Below, in pieces: positions 1-8,500 of a stretch of 64,000 nt of DNA. A program made the position numbers and the translations under genes. The notes under the pieces were generated by a model. That model was given only the letters and a program-made list of their open reading frames with translations, ran no database searches and was not told the DNA's origin. Source of the stretch: Wenjunlia vitaminophila DSM 41686 (lineage in GTDB: Bacteria; Actinomycetota; Actinomycetes; Streptomycetales; Streptomycetaceae); contig NZ_KB904635.1 in the NCBI RefSeq assembly GCF_000380165.1, positions 210,484 through 274,483 of the forward strand, given 5' to 3'. How positions within the stretch are numbered: the first letter of the stretch is position 1; the number at the start of each line of letters is the position of its first letter.

Positions 1-4
1 GGCT

Positions 5-253
5 GAGGAACGCCGGCAGGGGCACCCCAAAGCGGCCGGCGGCGAGCGAACCCCAACAAGGGGCCGCAGTGTCGTGCACCTTCACCCCGACGACGCGCAG
101 ACGTGAGCGAGCCAAAGGCCGCTGCCCCTGCCGAAGAGACGAGGAGAAGGTCGCGAGGAACGAGCGACCGCACGACGAGGAACGCCGGCAGGGGCACCCC
201 AAAGCGGCCGGAGGCGAGCGAACACCAAAAGGCAGCCGGAGGCGAGCGAACAC
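5..253. repeat. Direct repeats in non-coding window edge
   Basis: A 47-base segment at 5-51 recurs at 177-223 with one mismatch (46/47). A shorter third piece, starting gccggaggcgagcgaac, follows at about 235-253. Between the copies, around 111-133, lies a stretch with an inverted version of the core (tgcccctgcc against ggcaggggca), so the RNA could fold back. The region lies just past the stop codon of the leftward L,D-transpeptidase gene. I see no convincing gene in it. It could be a duplicated 3' untranslated or terminator region, or the edge of a feature outside the window. Confidence 0.7.
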
Positions 254-258
254 AAGAA

Positions 259-1545
259 TTAGAGCGCGCTGCCCGCCTGCCAGTCAGCCCAGGACATGTT
301 CCACCCGTTGAGGCCGTTGTCCGGGGCGATGGTCTTGTCTGGGGAATTGACGACCTTCACCACGTCCCCGATCATCGACTGGCTGTAGAACCAGGCACCC
401 GCGGTGTTGGGGTCGCCGGCGCCCTTGACGTCCTCCAGGCCGACGCAACCGTGGCTGGTGTTGGTGTTGCCGAAGACGCCCCTGCCCCAGTAGTTGCCGT
501 GGATGAAGGTCCCCGAGGTGCTGAGCCGCATGGCGTGGGGCACGTCGGGTATGTCGTACTCACCCTCGAAGCCCACCGTGTCGCCGTTCATGCGGGTTTC
601 TTCGAACTTCTGGGAGATGACCATCTCGCCGTTGTAGGTCGGGTTCTCGGGGCTGCCCGCGGAGATCGGGATGGTGCGCAGCAGCTTGCCGTCGCGCATC
701 ACCTTCATCTGCTTGGTGGCGACGTCCACCGTGCTGACCTGGCTGCGGCCGACGGTGAAGCTGACGTCCTTGGACTGGGCCCCGTAGACCCCCTCCGACG
801 CCTCGACGCCCTTCAGCCGCAGCTTGAGGGTGACCTGGGAACCGGACTTCCAGTACTCCTGGGGGCGGAGGTCCAGGCGACTGTCGTTGAACCAGTGCCC
901 CACCACCTCCTGGCCGCTGCTCGAGGTGACGGTGATCCCCTTCTCCACCTCCGCGCGGTTGGCCACCGGCTTGGTGAAGTTGATCGACACGGGCATGCCC
1001 ACGCCGACGGTGGAGCCGTCCTCCGGGGTGAATATGCCGTAGACCGTGTTGGCCGCGGACAGGGTGGTGAAGGTGGTGTTCCTGGTTTCGTCGCGGCCCT
1101 CGGAGTCCTTGGCTATCGCGGTGAGCTGGTACTTGGTGGCCTCCGAGAGCTCATCGACCGGCTCCCAGCTCGTCTTGTCCGCGGACAGCTCGCCGGCCAC
1201 GGTCTTGCCGGAGTCCGCGGCGGTGAGGCTGACGGAGGCGAGCGTGCCCCGCTTCACCTGAACCTTGATGTCGCCGCTGGTGGCGACGTGGTCCGCGCCG
1301 TCCTTGGGGGTGATGGTGATCGCGGCCTGCGACTTCTGCTTGGCCGCCGCCGCGTCCGCCTTGTCCTGGGCCGCGGCGGCGGACGACCCGGAGTCGTCGT
1401 CATCGCTGCTGCTACAGCCCGTGAGGGCGAGAACCCCGCTCATCAGCAGCGCAGCCCCGATCAACACCTTGCGGGCCGGCCGTACCCGGACGGTCCGTGC
1501 GCCGCCGACCTTGCCGTCCGCGACCACAGTGCTCGCGACCTTCAC
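259..1545 (-). CDS. L,D-transpeptidase lipoprotein (YkuD domain)
   Basis: Predicted secreted, lipid-anchored peptidoglycan cross-linking enzyme that makes 3-3 bonds between stem peptides. The N-terminus has a basic segment, a hydrophobic core and the lipobox LALTGC, followed by a Ser/Asp/Ala linker. The middle looks like one or two Ig-like bacterial domains. The C-terminal third is a YkuD catalytic domain with the diagnostic HGN...SHGCVGL signature containing the catalytic His and Cys. About 428 residues is usual for actinobacterial Ldt proteins. I chose GTG at 1545, just after a GGGGGAG ribosome-binding site. A GTG at 1557 is also possible but would add a TTA codon. The gene faces away from the small surface-protein gene across a 450-base promoter region. 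The family assignment is firm; the exact start is not. Confidence 0.93.
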   Translation of the reverse strand: MKVASTVVADGKVGGARTVRVRPARKVLIGAALLMSGVLALTGCSSSDDDDSGSSAAAAQDKADAAAAKQKSQAAITITPKDGADHVATSGDIKVQVKRGTLASVSLTAADSGKTVAGELSADKTSWEPVDELSEATKYQLTAIAKDSEGRDETRNTTFTTLSAANTVYGIFTPEDGSTVGVGMPVSINFTKPVANRAEVEKGITVTSSSGQEVVGHWFNDSRLDLRPQEYWKSGSQVTLKLRLKGVEASEGVYGAQSKDVSFTVGRSQVSTVDVATKQMKVMRDGKLLRTIPISAGSPENPTYNGEMVISQKFEETRMNGDTVGFEGEYDIPDVPHAMRLSTSGTFIHGNYWGRGVFGNTNTSHGCVGLEDVKGAGDPNTAGAWFYSQSMIGDVVKVVNSPDKTIAPDNGLNGWNMSWADWQAGSAL

Positions 1546-1993
1546 TAACTCCCCCACTTCTTCATGCCCCTGAGCCTCACGCCCGTCCTCGCGTACGGCA
1601 CCTCAATGCCGTAGACCCTCGGACCGCGGTGGACACATCTCTGTCATGAGGAACTCGCGGTATTCCACTGCGGTTCCACCGCTCCGGACATTGTGGTAAA
1701 CATCACGCCCACAACCCCTGGCCAATGACCTTACGTCACAGCTTATCACTCTGAGTGACAAGACTGAAGAGGGTCCTTCCGATTTCCTGAGATTGCCCAG
1801 GCTCGGGATGGTGAAGATCACCGAGTCCGGGGCCGACCACCGCGACGCGCGCGGATCGCCACCGAACCGACGGGAACCCACACACCCGCTTTCCCCCACG
1901 ACAACCTGATCAGTACCATCGGAACGCACATCGACCTGGCTGCCTCCGGTCCGCGGGCCGGGCGCCAACTCCCGTGTCGGCAGGGGGATTCCC
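1546..1993. promoter_or_regulatory. Divergent intergenic region with short dyad
   Basis: About 450 bases between two divergent cell-envelope genes, with no coding potential I trust. It is visibly richer in A/T than the flanking genes near 1690-1790. A perfect dyad TCACTC-T-GAGTGA lies at 1746-1758 and is a candidate operator. No assignment to a known regulator is possible from sequence alone. Confidence 0.35.
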
Positions 1994-2335
1994 TTGGAAC
2001 TGCGCCGCCCGCTCACCGCCGCAGCGGCCTCCTCGTTGCTGGTCGCCCTGACGTTCGTCCCGTCCGCGTCGGCCGCCGACGACGAACCCTCACAGGTCCA
2101 GCGCGCGGCGGCGACCTCACAGTCCTCCTCTCGGACCATCTCGGAGACTCCGGACGGCGCCGCTGTCAGCACCGACGCCGCGGACACTGGCACCGGCAGG
2201 ACCGACTCCGACCTCAACCTCGCGGACACCGGCAGCATCGACACCGACCCCTACCTGTGGGGCGGTACCGCCTTCATCGGGGTCGGGGCGATCCTGGTGC
2301 TGTTCGCCCGTCGCCGGCAGTTCGGCGACCTCTGA
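1994..2335 (+). CDS. Small secreted protein with LAXTG sorting signal
   Basis: A 113-residue predicted surface protein. It has a signal peptide (residues about 1-27, ending ASA), a Ser/Thr/Asp-rich central part, and a C-terminal sorting signal: LADTG at about 76-80, a hydrophobic stretch at about 88-104, then RRR. LAXTG followed by a membrane segment and basic tail is the pattern recognised by class E sortases in streptomycetes, so the protein is probably linked to peptidoglycan. The start is TTG, chosen because AGGGGG precedes it with good spacing. No enzymatic domain is visible; with so short a body it may be a coat or adhesion peptide. It sits next to a peptidoglycan cross-linking gene, which may be coincidental. 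Confidence 0.75.
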   Translation: MELRRPLTAAAASSLLVALTFVPSASAADDEPSQVQRAAATSQSSSRTISETPDGAAVSTDAADTGTGRTDSDLNLADTGSIDTDPYLWGGTAFIGVGAILVLFARRRQFGDL

Positions 2336-2438
2336 CCAGCGGCTGACCGCAGGGCCGCGCACGCCCACCAGCGCGGGCCCCACCCGCGAACCCCCCGCCC
2401 ACGCGCACACCCGCCGAGCGGGACCGCGCCGAGCGGGA

Positions 2439-2465
2439 CCGGACCCACCAACGCGGTGGGCCCGG
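2439..2465. terminator. Stem-loop between convergent genes
   Basis: An 11-base stem (2439-2449 with 2455-2465, one mismatch) and a 5-base loop lie directly beyond the hutH stop codon and about 100 bases past the small surface-protein gene. There is no U-tract, as is common in actinobacteria. Probably a bidirectional terminator. Confidence 0.6.
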
Positions 2466-2466
2466 C

Positions 2467-4038
2467 TCAGGCCAACGGTCCCGTGACCGACTCGGCGGCC
2501 AGGACCAGGGCACCGGAGCGTACGAACTCCTCCGCCGCGGCCAGGTCAGGGGCGAGGAAGCGGTCCGGCCCGGCCCCGCCGCCCCCGGCCGCGAGCAGCG
2601 CCTCGCGGACGGCGCGGGATGCCGGGGCGGAGGCACGGGGCGCCGCCTGCTCCCGAAGCTCCAGGGCCCGCGCGGCGGCGACCAGCTCCACCGCGAGTAT
2701 CCGGGTCAGGTTGTCGGCGGCGGTGCGCAGCTTGCGGGCCGCCGACCACCCCATCGACACGTGGTCCTCCTGCATGGCGGAGGACGGGATGGAGTCCACC
2801 GAGGCGGGTACGGCGAGCCGCTTGTTCTCGGAGACCAGGGCCGCCTGCGTGTACTGGGCGATCATCAGTCCCGAGTCCACCCCGGGGTCGTCGGCGAGGA
2901 ACGGCGGCAGGCCGTGCGAGCGGTCCTTGTCGAGCAGGCGGTCGGTGCGGCGTTCGGCGATCGACCCGAGGTCGGCCACGGCGATGGCCAGGAAGTCCAG
3001 GACGTAGCCGACCGGCGCGCCGTGGAAGTTCCCGTTGGACTCCACCCTCCCGTCGGGCAGCACCACCGGGTTGTCGACGGCGGCGGCCAGCTCGCGTTCC
3101 GCGACCAGTCGAGCGTGGGCCAGGGTGTCCCTGCCCGCGCCGGCGACCTGGGGGGCGCAGCGGACCGAGTAGGCGTCCTGCACGCGGGGCGCGGGAGCCA
3201 CCCCGTCGAAGCCGACCTGGTGATGGCCGGTCAGCGCGGAGCCGTCGAGCACCCGCCGCATGTTCTCCGCGCTCGCCGCCTGCCCGGGGTGCGGGCGTAT
3301 GGCGTGGAGTTCGGGGGCGAGCACCCGGTCGGTGCCGAGCAGCGCCTCCAGGGTGAGCGCCGCGGTGATGTCGGCGCTGGTGAACAGCCGGGCCAGGTCG
3401 GCACAGGCCATGATCAGCATTCCGAGCATGCCGTCGGTGCCGTTGATCAGCGCCAGCCCTTCCTTCTCCCGCAGCGCCACCGGGGCGATCCCCGCCTCGG
3501 CCAGCAGCTCGGCCGCCTGGCGAACCGTTCCGTCAGGGCCCTCGGCCCGGCCCTCACCGGTCAGCACCAGGGCACAGTGGGCCAACGGCGCCAGGTCGCC
3601 CGAGCAGCCGAGCGAGCCGTACTCGTGCACCACCGGGGTGATGCCCGCGTTGAGCACCTCGGCCATGGTCTGCGCCACCACGGGCCGCACCCCGGTCCGG
3701 CCGGAGGCGAGGGTCTTCAGCCGCAGGAACATCAGGGCGCGCACCACCTCGCGTTCCACGGTGGGCCCCATGCCCGCGGCGTGGGAACGGATCAGCGAGT
3801 GCTGGAGCCGGGTGCGCATGGGGGCGCTGATGTGGCGCACGGCCAGCGCCCCGAAGCCGGTGGAGACCCCGTAGACCGGCTCGGGCCTGGCCGCGAGGGC
3901 GTCGACGGTCTCCCGGGAGGCGGCGATCTCGTCCAGGGCGGCGGCGGTGAGGGTGACCTTGGCCCCGCCCCTGGCGACGGCCAGTACCTCGTCCGCGGTG
4001 ACGCCCGAGTGACCGACCAGCACACTGTGCAGATTCAT
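2467..4038 (-). CDS. hutH: Histidine ammonia-lyase
   Basis: Converts L-histidine to urocanate and ammonia, the first step of histidine degradation, in the cytoplasm. The 523 residues match the family along the whole length: YGVSTGFG near the N-terminus, the cofactor-forming loop GSLGCSGDLAPLAH near residue 150, and the conserved NGTDGM, ESNGNFHG and QEDHVSMG segments. The methylidene-imidazolone cofactor normally forms from Ala-Ser-Gly. Here the tripeptide is Cys-Ser-Gly, which I recall is the normal Streptomyces form. I chose ATG at 4038, preceded by AGGGTG. An ATG at 4074 would add a poorly conserved extension containing TTA. The gene stands alone without other hut genes, as in streptomycetes. 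Confidence 0.96.
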   Translation of the reverse strand: MNLHSVLVGHSGVTADEVLAVARGGAKVTLTAAALDEIAASRETVDALAARPEPVYGVSTGFGALAVRHISAPMRTRLQHSLIRSHAAGMGPTVEREVVRALMFLRLKTLASGRTGVRPVVAQTMAEVLNAGITPVVHEYGSLGCSGDLAPLAHCALVLTGEGRAEGPDGTVRQAAELLAEAGIAPVALREKEGLALINGTDGMLGMLIMACADLARLFTSADITAALTLEALLGTDRVLAPELHAIRPHPGQAASAENMRRVLDGSALTGHHQVGFDGVAPAPRVQDAYSVRCAPQVAGAGRDTLAHARLVAERELAAAVDNPVVLPDGRVESNGNFHGAPVGYVLDFLAIAVADLGSIAERRTDRLLDKDRSHGLPPFLADDPGVDSGLMIAQYTQAALVSENKRLAVPASVDSIPSSAMQEDHVSMGWSAARKLRTAADNLTRILAVELVAAARALELREQAAPRASAPASRAVREALLAAGGGGAGPDRFLAPDLAAAEEFVRSGALVLAAESVTGPLA

Positions 4039-4100
4039 ATTCAGCACCCTAAACAGTGAATCGTCTAATGTCATCAGCCGTGCTGACCGGCGGACGGGGG

Positions 4101-5285
4101 TCACACCCGTGGCGCGTCCCGGTAGCGGCGGCGCTCCCGTTCGGGGCGTCCCGGTGCGGGCTCGGGCAGGTCCCGCACGCTGGTGTCCCGCCCCGCCCTC
4201 ACCGGGTGGGCGGAGCGGGCCTTCTTGGCGAGGTACTGCGCGGCGTCGGCCAGCCGGAACAGTTCCCCGGGGCCGGACACCGGGCCCACGTCCGCGGTGG
4301 AGGCCACGCCGCAGGCGACGCCGTCGGCGTAGGGCAGCAGCCGTGCCCTGCGGCACACCTCGTCCGCCACCCGCAACACCTCGTCGGGCGAGTGCCCCTC
4401 GGCGACCAGGCAGAACTCGTCCCCGCCGAGCCGCGCCACCACGCACCCGGTGAGCTTGGCCGCGCACAGGGACAGTTCGTGGGCGAAGCTGGCCAGCAGC
4501 TCGTCCCCGGTCTCGTGGCCGAACTCGTCGTTGACCGTCTTCAGCCCGTTGACGTCGCACATCCCCAGCGTCACCACGGTGCCGTCCGCCTCGTGCCGGC
4601 GCAGCGCCTCGTCCAGCCGGACGTCCACGGCGCGGCGGTTGGCCAGGCCGGTCAGCGGGTCGGTGAAGGCCAGCCTGCGGACCTCCGCCAGGTGCTCCGT
4701 CTGCGCGATGCCGGCCGCTATCAGGGACGCCAGCGCGGTGGCGAACTCCTCGTCGGCCCCGTCGAACACCGGCTGGGTGGGCCCCCGCGCCACATAGAGC
4801 TCCCCCCAGGCGAAACCGTGCAGCAGGATGGGCGCGACCAGGCAGCTCGAGCGTCCCCGCCGCCGCAGGGAGGCGATCCGCTGGTGGGTGTACGGGCCCG
4901 GGGCCCGGCCGGCCCCGTCGGCCGTCTCCACCCAGGCACGCGGCTCCGCGCCCTCGCTCCACCGTTGCCGCAGGAAGCGCACGACATCGGGGAAGTCGCC
5001 GATCGGGTAGGTCTCGTCGGGCGGCACCTCCTCCTCGTCCCAGGCGAGGTCGCCGCTGTTCACCAACACCCGCAGACGACCCCGTTCACGCTCCCAACGG
5101 GATATGGCGGCCATCGACCCGCCGAGCGCCAACCGCACCCGCTCCACCGCGGCCAGCACCGCCTGCAACGGGTCCCGGACCCCCGCCAGGGCGCGCGCCA
5201 GCTCCGCAACGGCCTGGAGCCGCTCGTCCGCAGGTATCCGGGCACGCGCCCCGTTCTCGTGCCCGTGGTCGATGGCGTCGCCCAC
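4101..5285 (-). CDS. GAF-GGDEF diguanylate cyclase
   Basis: Predicted cytoplasmic enzyme making cyclic di-GMP. Residues about 20-205 look like a GAF-type sensor domain. A GGDEF domain follows from about residue 215 (FTDPLTGLANRRA) with the intact active-site motif RLGGDEF. The RxxD inhibitory site expected a few residues before GGDEF is absent, so product inhibition through that site is unlikely. There is no EAL domain and no membrane segment. By position between hutH and an enoyl-CoA hydratase it corresponds to the cyclic di-GMP gene I recall as CdgE in S. coelicolor, but I give no symbol. The start is GTG with AGAGGG upstream. The basic Pro/Arg-rich tail after about residue 370 looks disordered. 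Confidence 0.9.
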   Translation of the reverse strand: MGDAIDHGHENGARARIPADERLQAVAELARALAGVRDPLQAVLAAVERVRLALGGSMAAISRWERERGRLRVLVNSGDLAWDEEEVPPDETYPIGDFPDVVRFLRQRWSEGAEPRAWVETADGAGRAPGPYTHQRIASLRRRGRSSCLVAPILLHGFAWGELYVARGPTQPVFDGADEEFATALASLIAAGIAQTEHLAEVRRLAFTDPLTGLANRRAVDVRLDEALRRHEADGTVVTLGMCDVNGLKTVNDEFGHETGDELLASFAHELSLCAAKLTGCVVARLGGDEFCLVAEGHSPDEVLRVADEVCRRARLLPYADGVACGVASTADVGPVSGPGELFRLADAAQYLAKKARSAHPVRAGRDTSVRDLPEPAPGRPERERRRYRDAPRV

Positions 5286-5512
5286 TGGTGGTGCCCTCTC
5301 GCTCCTCCGAGGATCTCCCGCTCACCCTAAGGCTAGGAAGGATGACCATATTTCGCCTTGTGTTCTTCCGAGCGACGGTTCGCCTCCTTCCCCTGGCAAC
5401 GGTCGCGCCAGCGTACGGGGGCGGGCGCCGGGGCGCGCGGGCACCGCACGCCACCTGGCCGGCGGCCCGCCCGGACCCGACGCGGCAAACGGGGTCGGAT
5501 ACGCCGGCCGGG

Positions 5513-6334
5513 CTACTCCCCCGGCCAGTCGGGGCGGCGCTTCTCGTTGAACGCGGCCACGCCCTCCCTGCGGTCGCCGGAGAACGCGGTGGTGCGCCAG
5601 GCCGCGTCCTCCACGTCGAGTCCGGTCCGCAGGTCCAGGCCATGCCCCAGGCGCAGCGCCCGCTTGGCCGCGCGCAGGCCGACCGGGGAGTTGGCGGCGA
5701 TCCTCCGTCCCAGGGCCAGGGCCTCCGGGACGTCCTGGCCCGCGTCCACCAGCACGTCCACCAGACCCAGGGCGTGCGCCTCGGCCGCCTCCACCCGACG
5801 GGCGGTGAAGATCAGCTCTGCCGCGCGGGCCGCGCCCACCCGGCGGGGGAGCAACTGGGTTCCGCCGCCTCCCGGGATCACCCCCACCGACACCTCGGGC
5901 AGTCCCACCACGGCCGTGCGGTCCGCCACGATCACGTCGCAGGACAGGGCCAGCTCGAACCCCCCGCCCAGCGCGAAACCGTGCACGGCCGCCACCGTGG
6001 GCACGGGCAGCTCCAGCACCCCGGTGTAGGCGGCGCGGGCGACCGGACGCTGACGGGACAGGTCCGCGTCGCTGAACCCGTTGCGTTCCTTCAGGTCCGC
6101 GCCGACGCAGAAGGCCCTCTCGTGCGAGGAGGTCAGCACCACCACGCGCACCTCGCGGTCCGCGGCCAGCGCGCGTGTGGCGTCCGCCAGCGCCTGGGCC
6201 ATCGCGGTGGAGATCGCGTTCATCGCCCCCGTGCGGTCCAGCAACAGCTCCGCCACGGTGCCGTGCCTGCGCACCACCACCCACTCACCGAAGCGGTCCT
6301 CAGCACCAGGAGCCCCGCTCGTCGGATCACTCAT
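5513..6334 (-). CDS. Enoyl-CoA hydratase/isomerase family protein
   Basis: A 273-residue crotonase-fold enzyme, probably hydrating a trans-2-enoyl-CoA in fatty-acid or amino-acid breakdown. It has the oxyanion-hole segments (CVGADLKER and GFALGGGFELALSCD) and the LPEVSVGVIPGGGGTQ block that carries the second catalytic Glu, so both catalytic glutamates are present. The start ATG at 6334 has GGAGG 8 bases upstream. It sits between the diguanylate cyclase and adenylate cyclase genes on the same strand but with sizeable gaps, so it is probably its own transcript. The acyl-CoA substrate cannot be told from sequence. Confidence 0.92.
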   Translation of the reverse strand: MSDPTSGAPGAEDRFGEWVVVRRHGTVAELLLDRTGAMNAISTAMAQALADATRALAADREVRVVVLTSSHERAFCVGADLKERNGFSDADLSRQRPVARAAYTGVLELPVPTVAAVHGFALGGGFELALSCDVIVADRTAVVGLPEVSVGVIPGGGGTQLLPRRVGAARAAELIFTARRVEAAEAHALGLVDVLVDAGQDVPEALALGRRIAANSPVGLRAAKRALRLGHGLDLRTGLDVEDAAWRTTAFSGDRREGVAAFNEKRRPDWPGE

Positions 6335-6516
6335 CCGCGACGCCTCCGCCGTCAGGCACCCGCTGGGCCGGCGGGGTCGCCACCCCCCAGCGAAGTGCAG
6401 CCGATTCACGATGATCCGCAGCCTAGAGGGACTTCCGCCCAACGGACTTGCGCGTCGATGGACCCGGGCCCGGAAGGTTTCCGGCCTGGCCCCGAAGCGG
6501 AACCGGGACGCCCCTT

Positions 6517-7896
6517 TCAGGCCTGCTTGCGCCGGGTGAGCAGCCAGGGTTCGACCAGGCCGAGCCCGCGCACCGGACGCCGCCACATGGGCTGGACCGA
6601 GAACCGGTAGCCGCTGTCGCCCTCCGCCCGCCCCCTGTCCCCCTCGGCCTCGCCCACCGGGGCGTCACCCCCGCGGCCCAGCGCGGCCACCATCTCGGCG
6701 TCCACCAGGATGTTGTCCTTGGGGGCTATCGAGGTGAGCCGGCTGGCCAGGTTGACGGTGGTGCCGAAGACATCGCCCATCCGGGTGGTCACGGTGCCGA
6801 AGGCCATCCCCACGCGGAGCGCCGGCATCGTCTCGTCGTTGCTCATCGTCTCGATCAACCGCAGCGCGATGTCACCGGCGACACCGGCGTCGTCGGCGAC
6901 GAACAGCACCTCGTCGCCGAGGGTCTTGATCAGGCGTCCGCCGTGCGCCGCCACCAGGTCGGCCGCCGTGGTCTCGAACGCCTCGACCAGCTCGCCCAGC
7001 TCCTCCTCCTCGAGCCGCTTGGAGAGCCGGGTGAAGCCGACCAGGTCGGCGAACGCCACGGCCAGGCTCCGGTTGACCGTCTCGTCGTCGTCCGTGGCCT
7101 GCACCACCCGCCCGGTCACCGCGGCCAACTGCCGTCGCCACACGTAGACCAGGAACTGCTCGAGCTCCGGCAGCAGCAGCTCGACCAGGGGGTACGCCAT
7201 CTCGGCGCGGCTCAGTCCGAGCTCGCTGGGGTCGGTGAGGCCGACCAGGAAGGAGTCGATCTGCCACTCGGCCAGCCGGGCGGTGGTCTGGCCGGTGGAA
7301 CGGGCCACCTGGATCGCCATCGGTTCGCTGAGCAGCCCGGCCTCCACCAGCCCCGCCAGTCGGCGCAGCGCGATCACGTCCGCCTCGGTGAGCGCCCGTG
7401 CCTGCCCGATGTCGGCAAACCCCATCGCTCGCCAGAAGCGGGAGGCCAGCTCCATCGGCACCCCGGCGGCGCGGGCCGCCTGGAACGGCGTGTAGTGGCG
7501 CGGGGCACCGAGGATGAGCTGCTCCAGGCGGAGCGCGATCGGGTCGTCCTCGGGCTGGTCCTCCGCCGGCGGGTGCCCCTGCGACGGGTCGGCCGGGAGG
7601 GGGCCGCCCTCATCGACCACGTCGGGGGTCGGGTCGTCGTGCGGGGCGTCGCCCCGGGTGGGGGAGCTGCCGGGACGGGCGCCGGTCTCGCGCTCGCCGT
7701 GGCCCCCGTCCCCGTCGGCGGTCCGGTCCGGGCCGCCCCCCGGGCCACCCGTACGGTCCGACGGTCGGTCACCCGCGGGACGCGGGTCATCCACCGGCCG
7801 GACGTCGCCGTGCCGGCGCCCGGTGGGGTCCTGTCCCGCGGGCCCCCCGTCGCCGCCGGGCGGCACCGCCCCGGTCCCCGCGTTCTCCGCTGTCAC
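6517..7896 (-). CDS. cya: Class III adenylate cyclase
   Basis: Makes cyclic AMP from ATP. The protein is about 459 residues. The first 110 or so are a low-complexity Gly/Pro/Asp-rich segment. A helical regulatory region follows (from LILGAPRHYTPFQAARAAG, with an adenylate cyclase regulatory-type domain through VYVWRRQLA). The class III catalytic domain starts at about residue 285: FADLVGFTRL supplies a metal-binding Asp, KTLGDEV carries the second Asp and the adenine-selecting Lys, and VFGTTVNLASRL carries the transition-state Asn-Arg pair. It closely resembles what I remember of Streptomyces Cya, including the end PVRGLGLVEPWLLTRR. I chose GTG at 7896 because GGGAG lies 6 bases upstream; an in-frame start at 8046 is less likely. 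Confidence 0.93.
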   Translation of the reverse strand: MTAENAGTGAVPPGGDGGPAGQDPTGRRHGDVRPVDDPRPAGDRPSDRTGGPGGGPDRTADGDGGHGERETGARPGSSPTRGDAPHDDPTPDVVDEGGPLPADPSQGHPPAEDQPEDDPIALRLEQLILGAPRHYTPFQAARAAGVPMELASRFWRAMGFADIGQARALTEADVIALRRLAGLVEAGLLSEPMAIQVARSTGQTTARLAEWQIDSFLVGLTDPSELGLSRAEMAYPLVELLLPELEQFLVYVWRRQLAAVTGRVVQATDDDETVNRSLAVAFADLVGFTRLSKRLEEEELGELVEAFETTAADLVAAHGGRLIKTLGDEVLFVADDAGVAGDIALRLIETMSNDETMPALRVGMAFGTVTTRMGDVFGTTVNLASRLTSIAPKDNILVDAEMVAALGRGGDAPVGEAEGDRGRAEGDSGYRFSVQPMWRRPVRGLGLVEPWLLTRRKQA

Positions 7897-8500
7897 CGCC
7901 CGCTCCCTGCGTCCGGCTTCCGCACTGCGTCCCCGTCGTTCCTGTCGTTCCCACGGTCCGGTCCGCGCCCCCGGGCCGGCGGGCGAACCGAAGCCGGCGG
8001 GAGGCTCCGTCGGCCCTCGCCGAGGACACCTCGCGGCCCCTCCCACCGCCCGGAACCGACCGGCACCGCCGCGGGGCGACCGGCCGGCCGCGTGCCGACG
8101 ACGTCCCGCCCGCCCCCGGAACCGGTGCGAAAGACCATGTCAGCGCTCCTCCTCCGGCCAGCTCGGCCACCGCCGGGAAGGTCGCCGAGACCGGCGCCGG
8201 ACGTCGCCGCGGGTGCGCCTCAACGATACGGCAGATGTGCCCCAGCTCACTCTTGACGGGTGTCGCCGCCCGTGCCGGCCGGGTGGGCGTCCACCGCCGT
8301 GGCCCCGCCCGTGACATGGGGGAACGGCAGGCGGGGAGGGGACCACGGGCGGGCGCGCGAGCGCGGTCCGAGCGGGGCACGAGCCCGGGCCGCGGTCCCG
8401 GACGGCGGGACCGCGACTCCGCCAGGCCCCGGGAGCCCACCCAGGCGCGTCGCGCGTTCCCGGCCCACGGCGGAACCGCGGCCGCCGACGGCCCGCGGGC
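7897..8500. other. Long gene-free gap upstream of cya
   Basis: About 600 bases between the biotin ligase stop and the cya start. It is extremely GC-rich, and all open frames in it encode Arg/Pro/Gly-rich strings with no recognisable protein pattern. The only noticeably less GC-rich patch is near 8220-8260, a reasonable place for the cya promoter. I cannot define a promoter or terminator convincingly. Confidence 0.5.

Noticed and set aside
103-1548. Long + strand frame opposite the L,D-transpeptidase
   Set aside because: It lacks protein-like features, and the other strand has lipobox, Ig-like and YkuD motifs.
1546-1548. TTA codon near the start of the L,D-transpeptidase gene
   Set aside because: It is coding only if the GTG at 1557 is used. 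The ribosome-binding site favours GTG at 1545, so I do not treat the gene as bldA-dependent.
2467-4962. A single 831-codon leftward frame that would fuse an N-terminal piece to HutH
   Set aside because: The first 300 codons are in the wrong frame of the GGDEF gene and HutH begins with a family-typical N-terminus at 4038.
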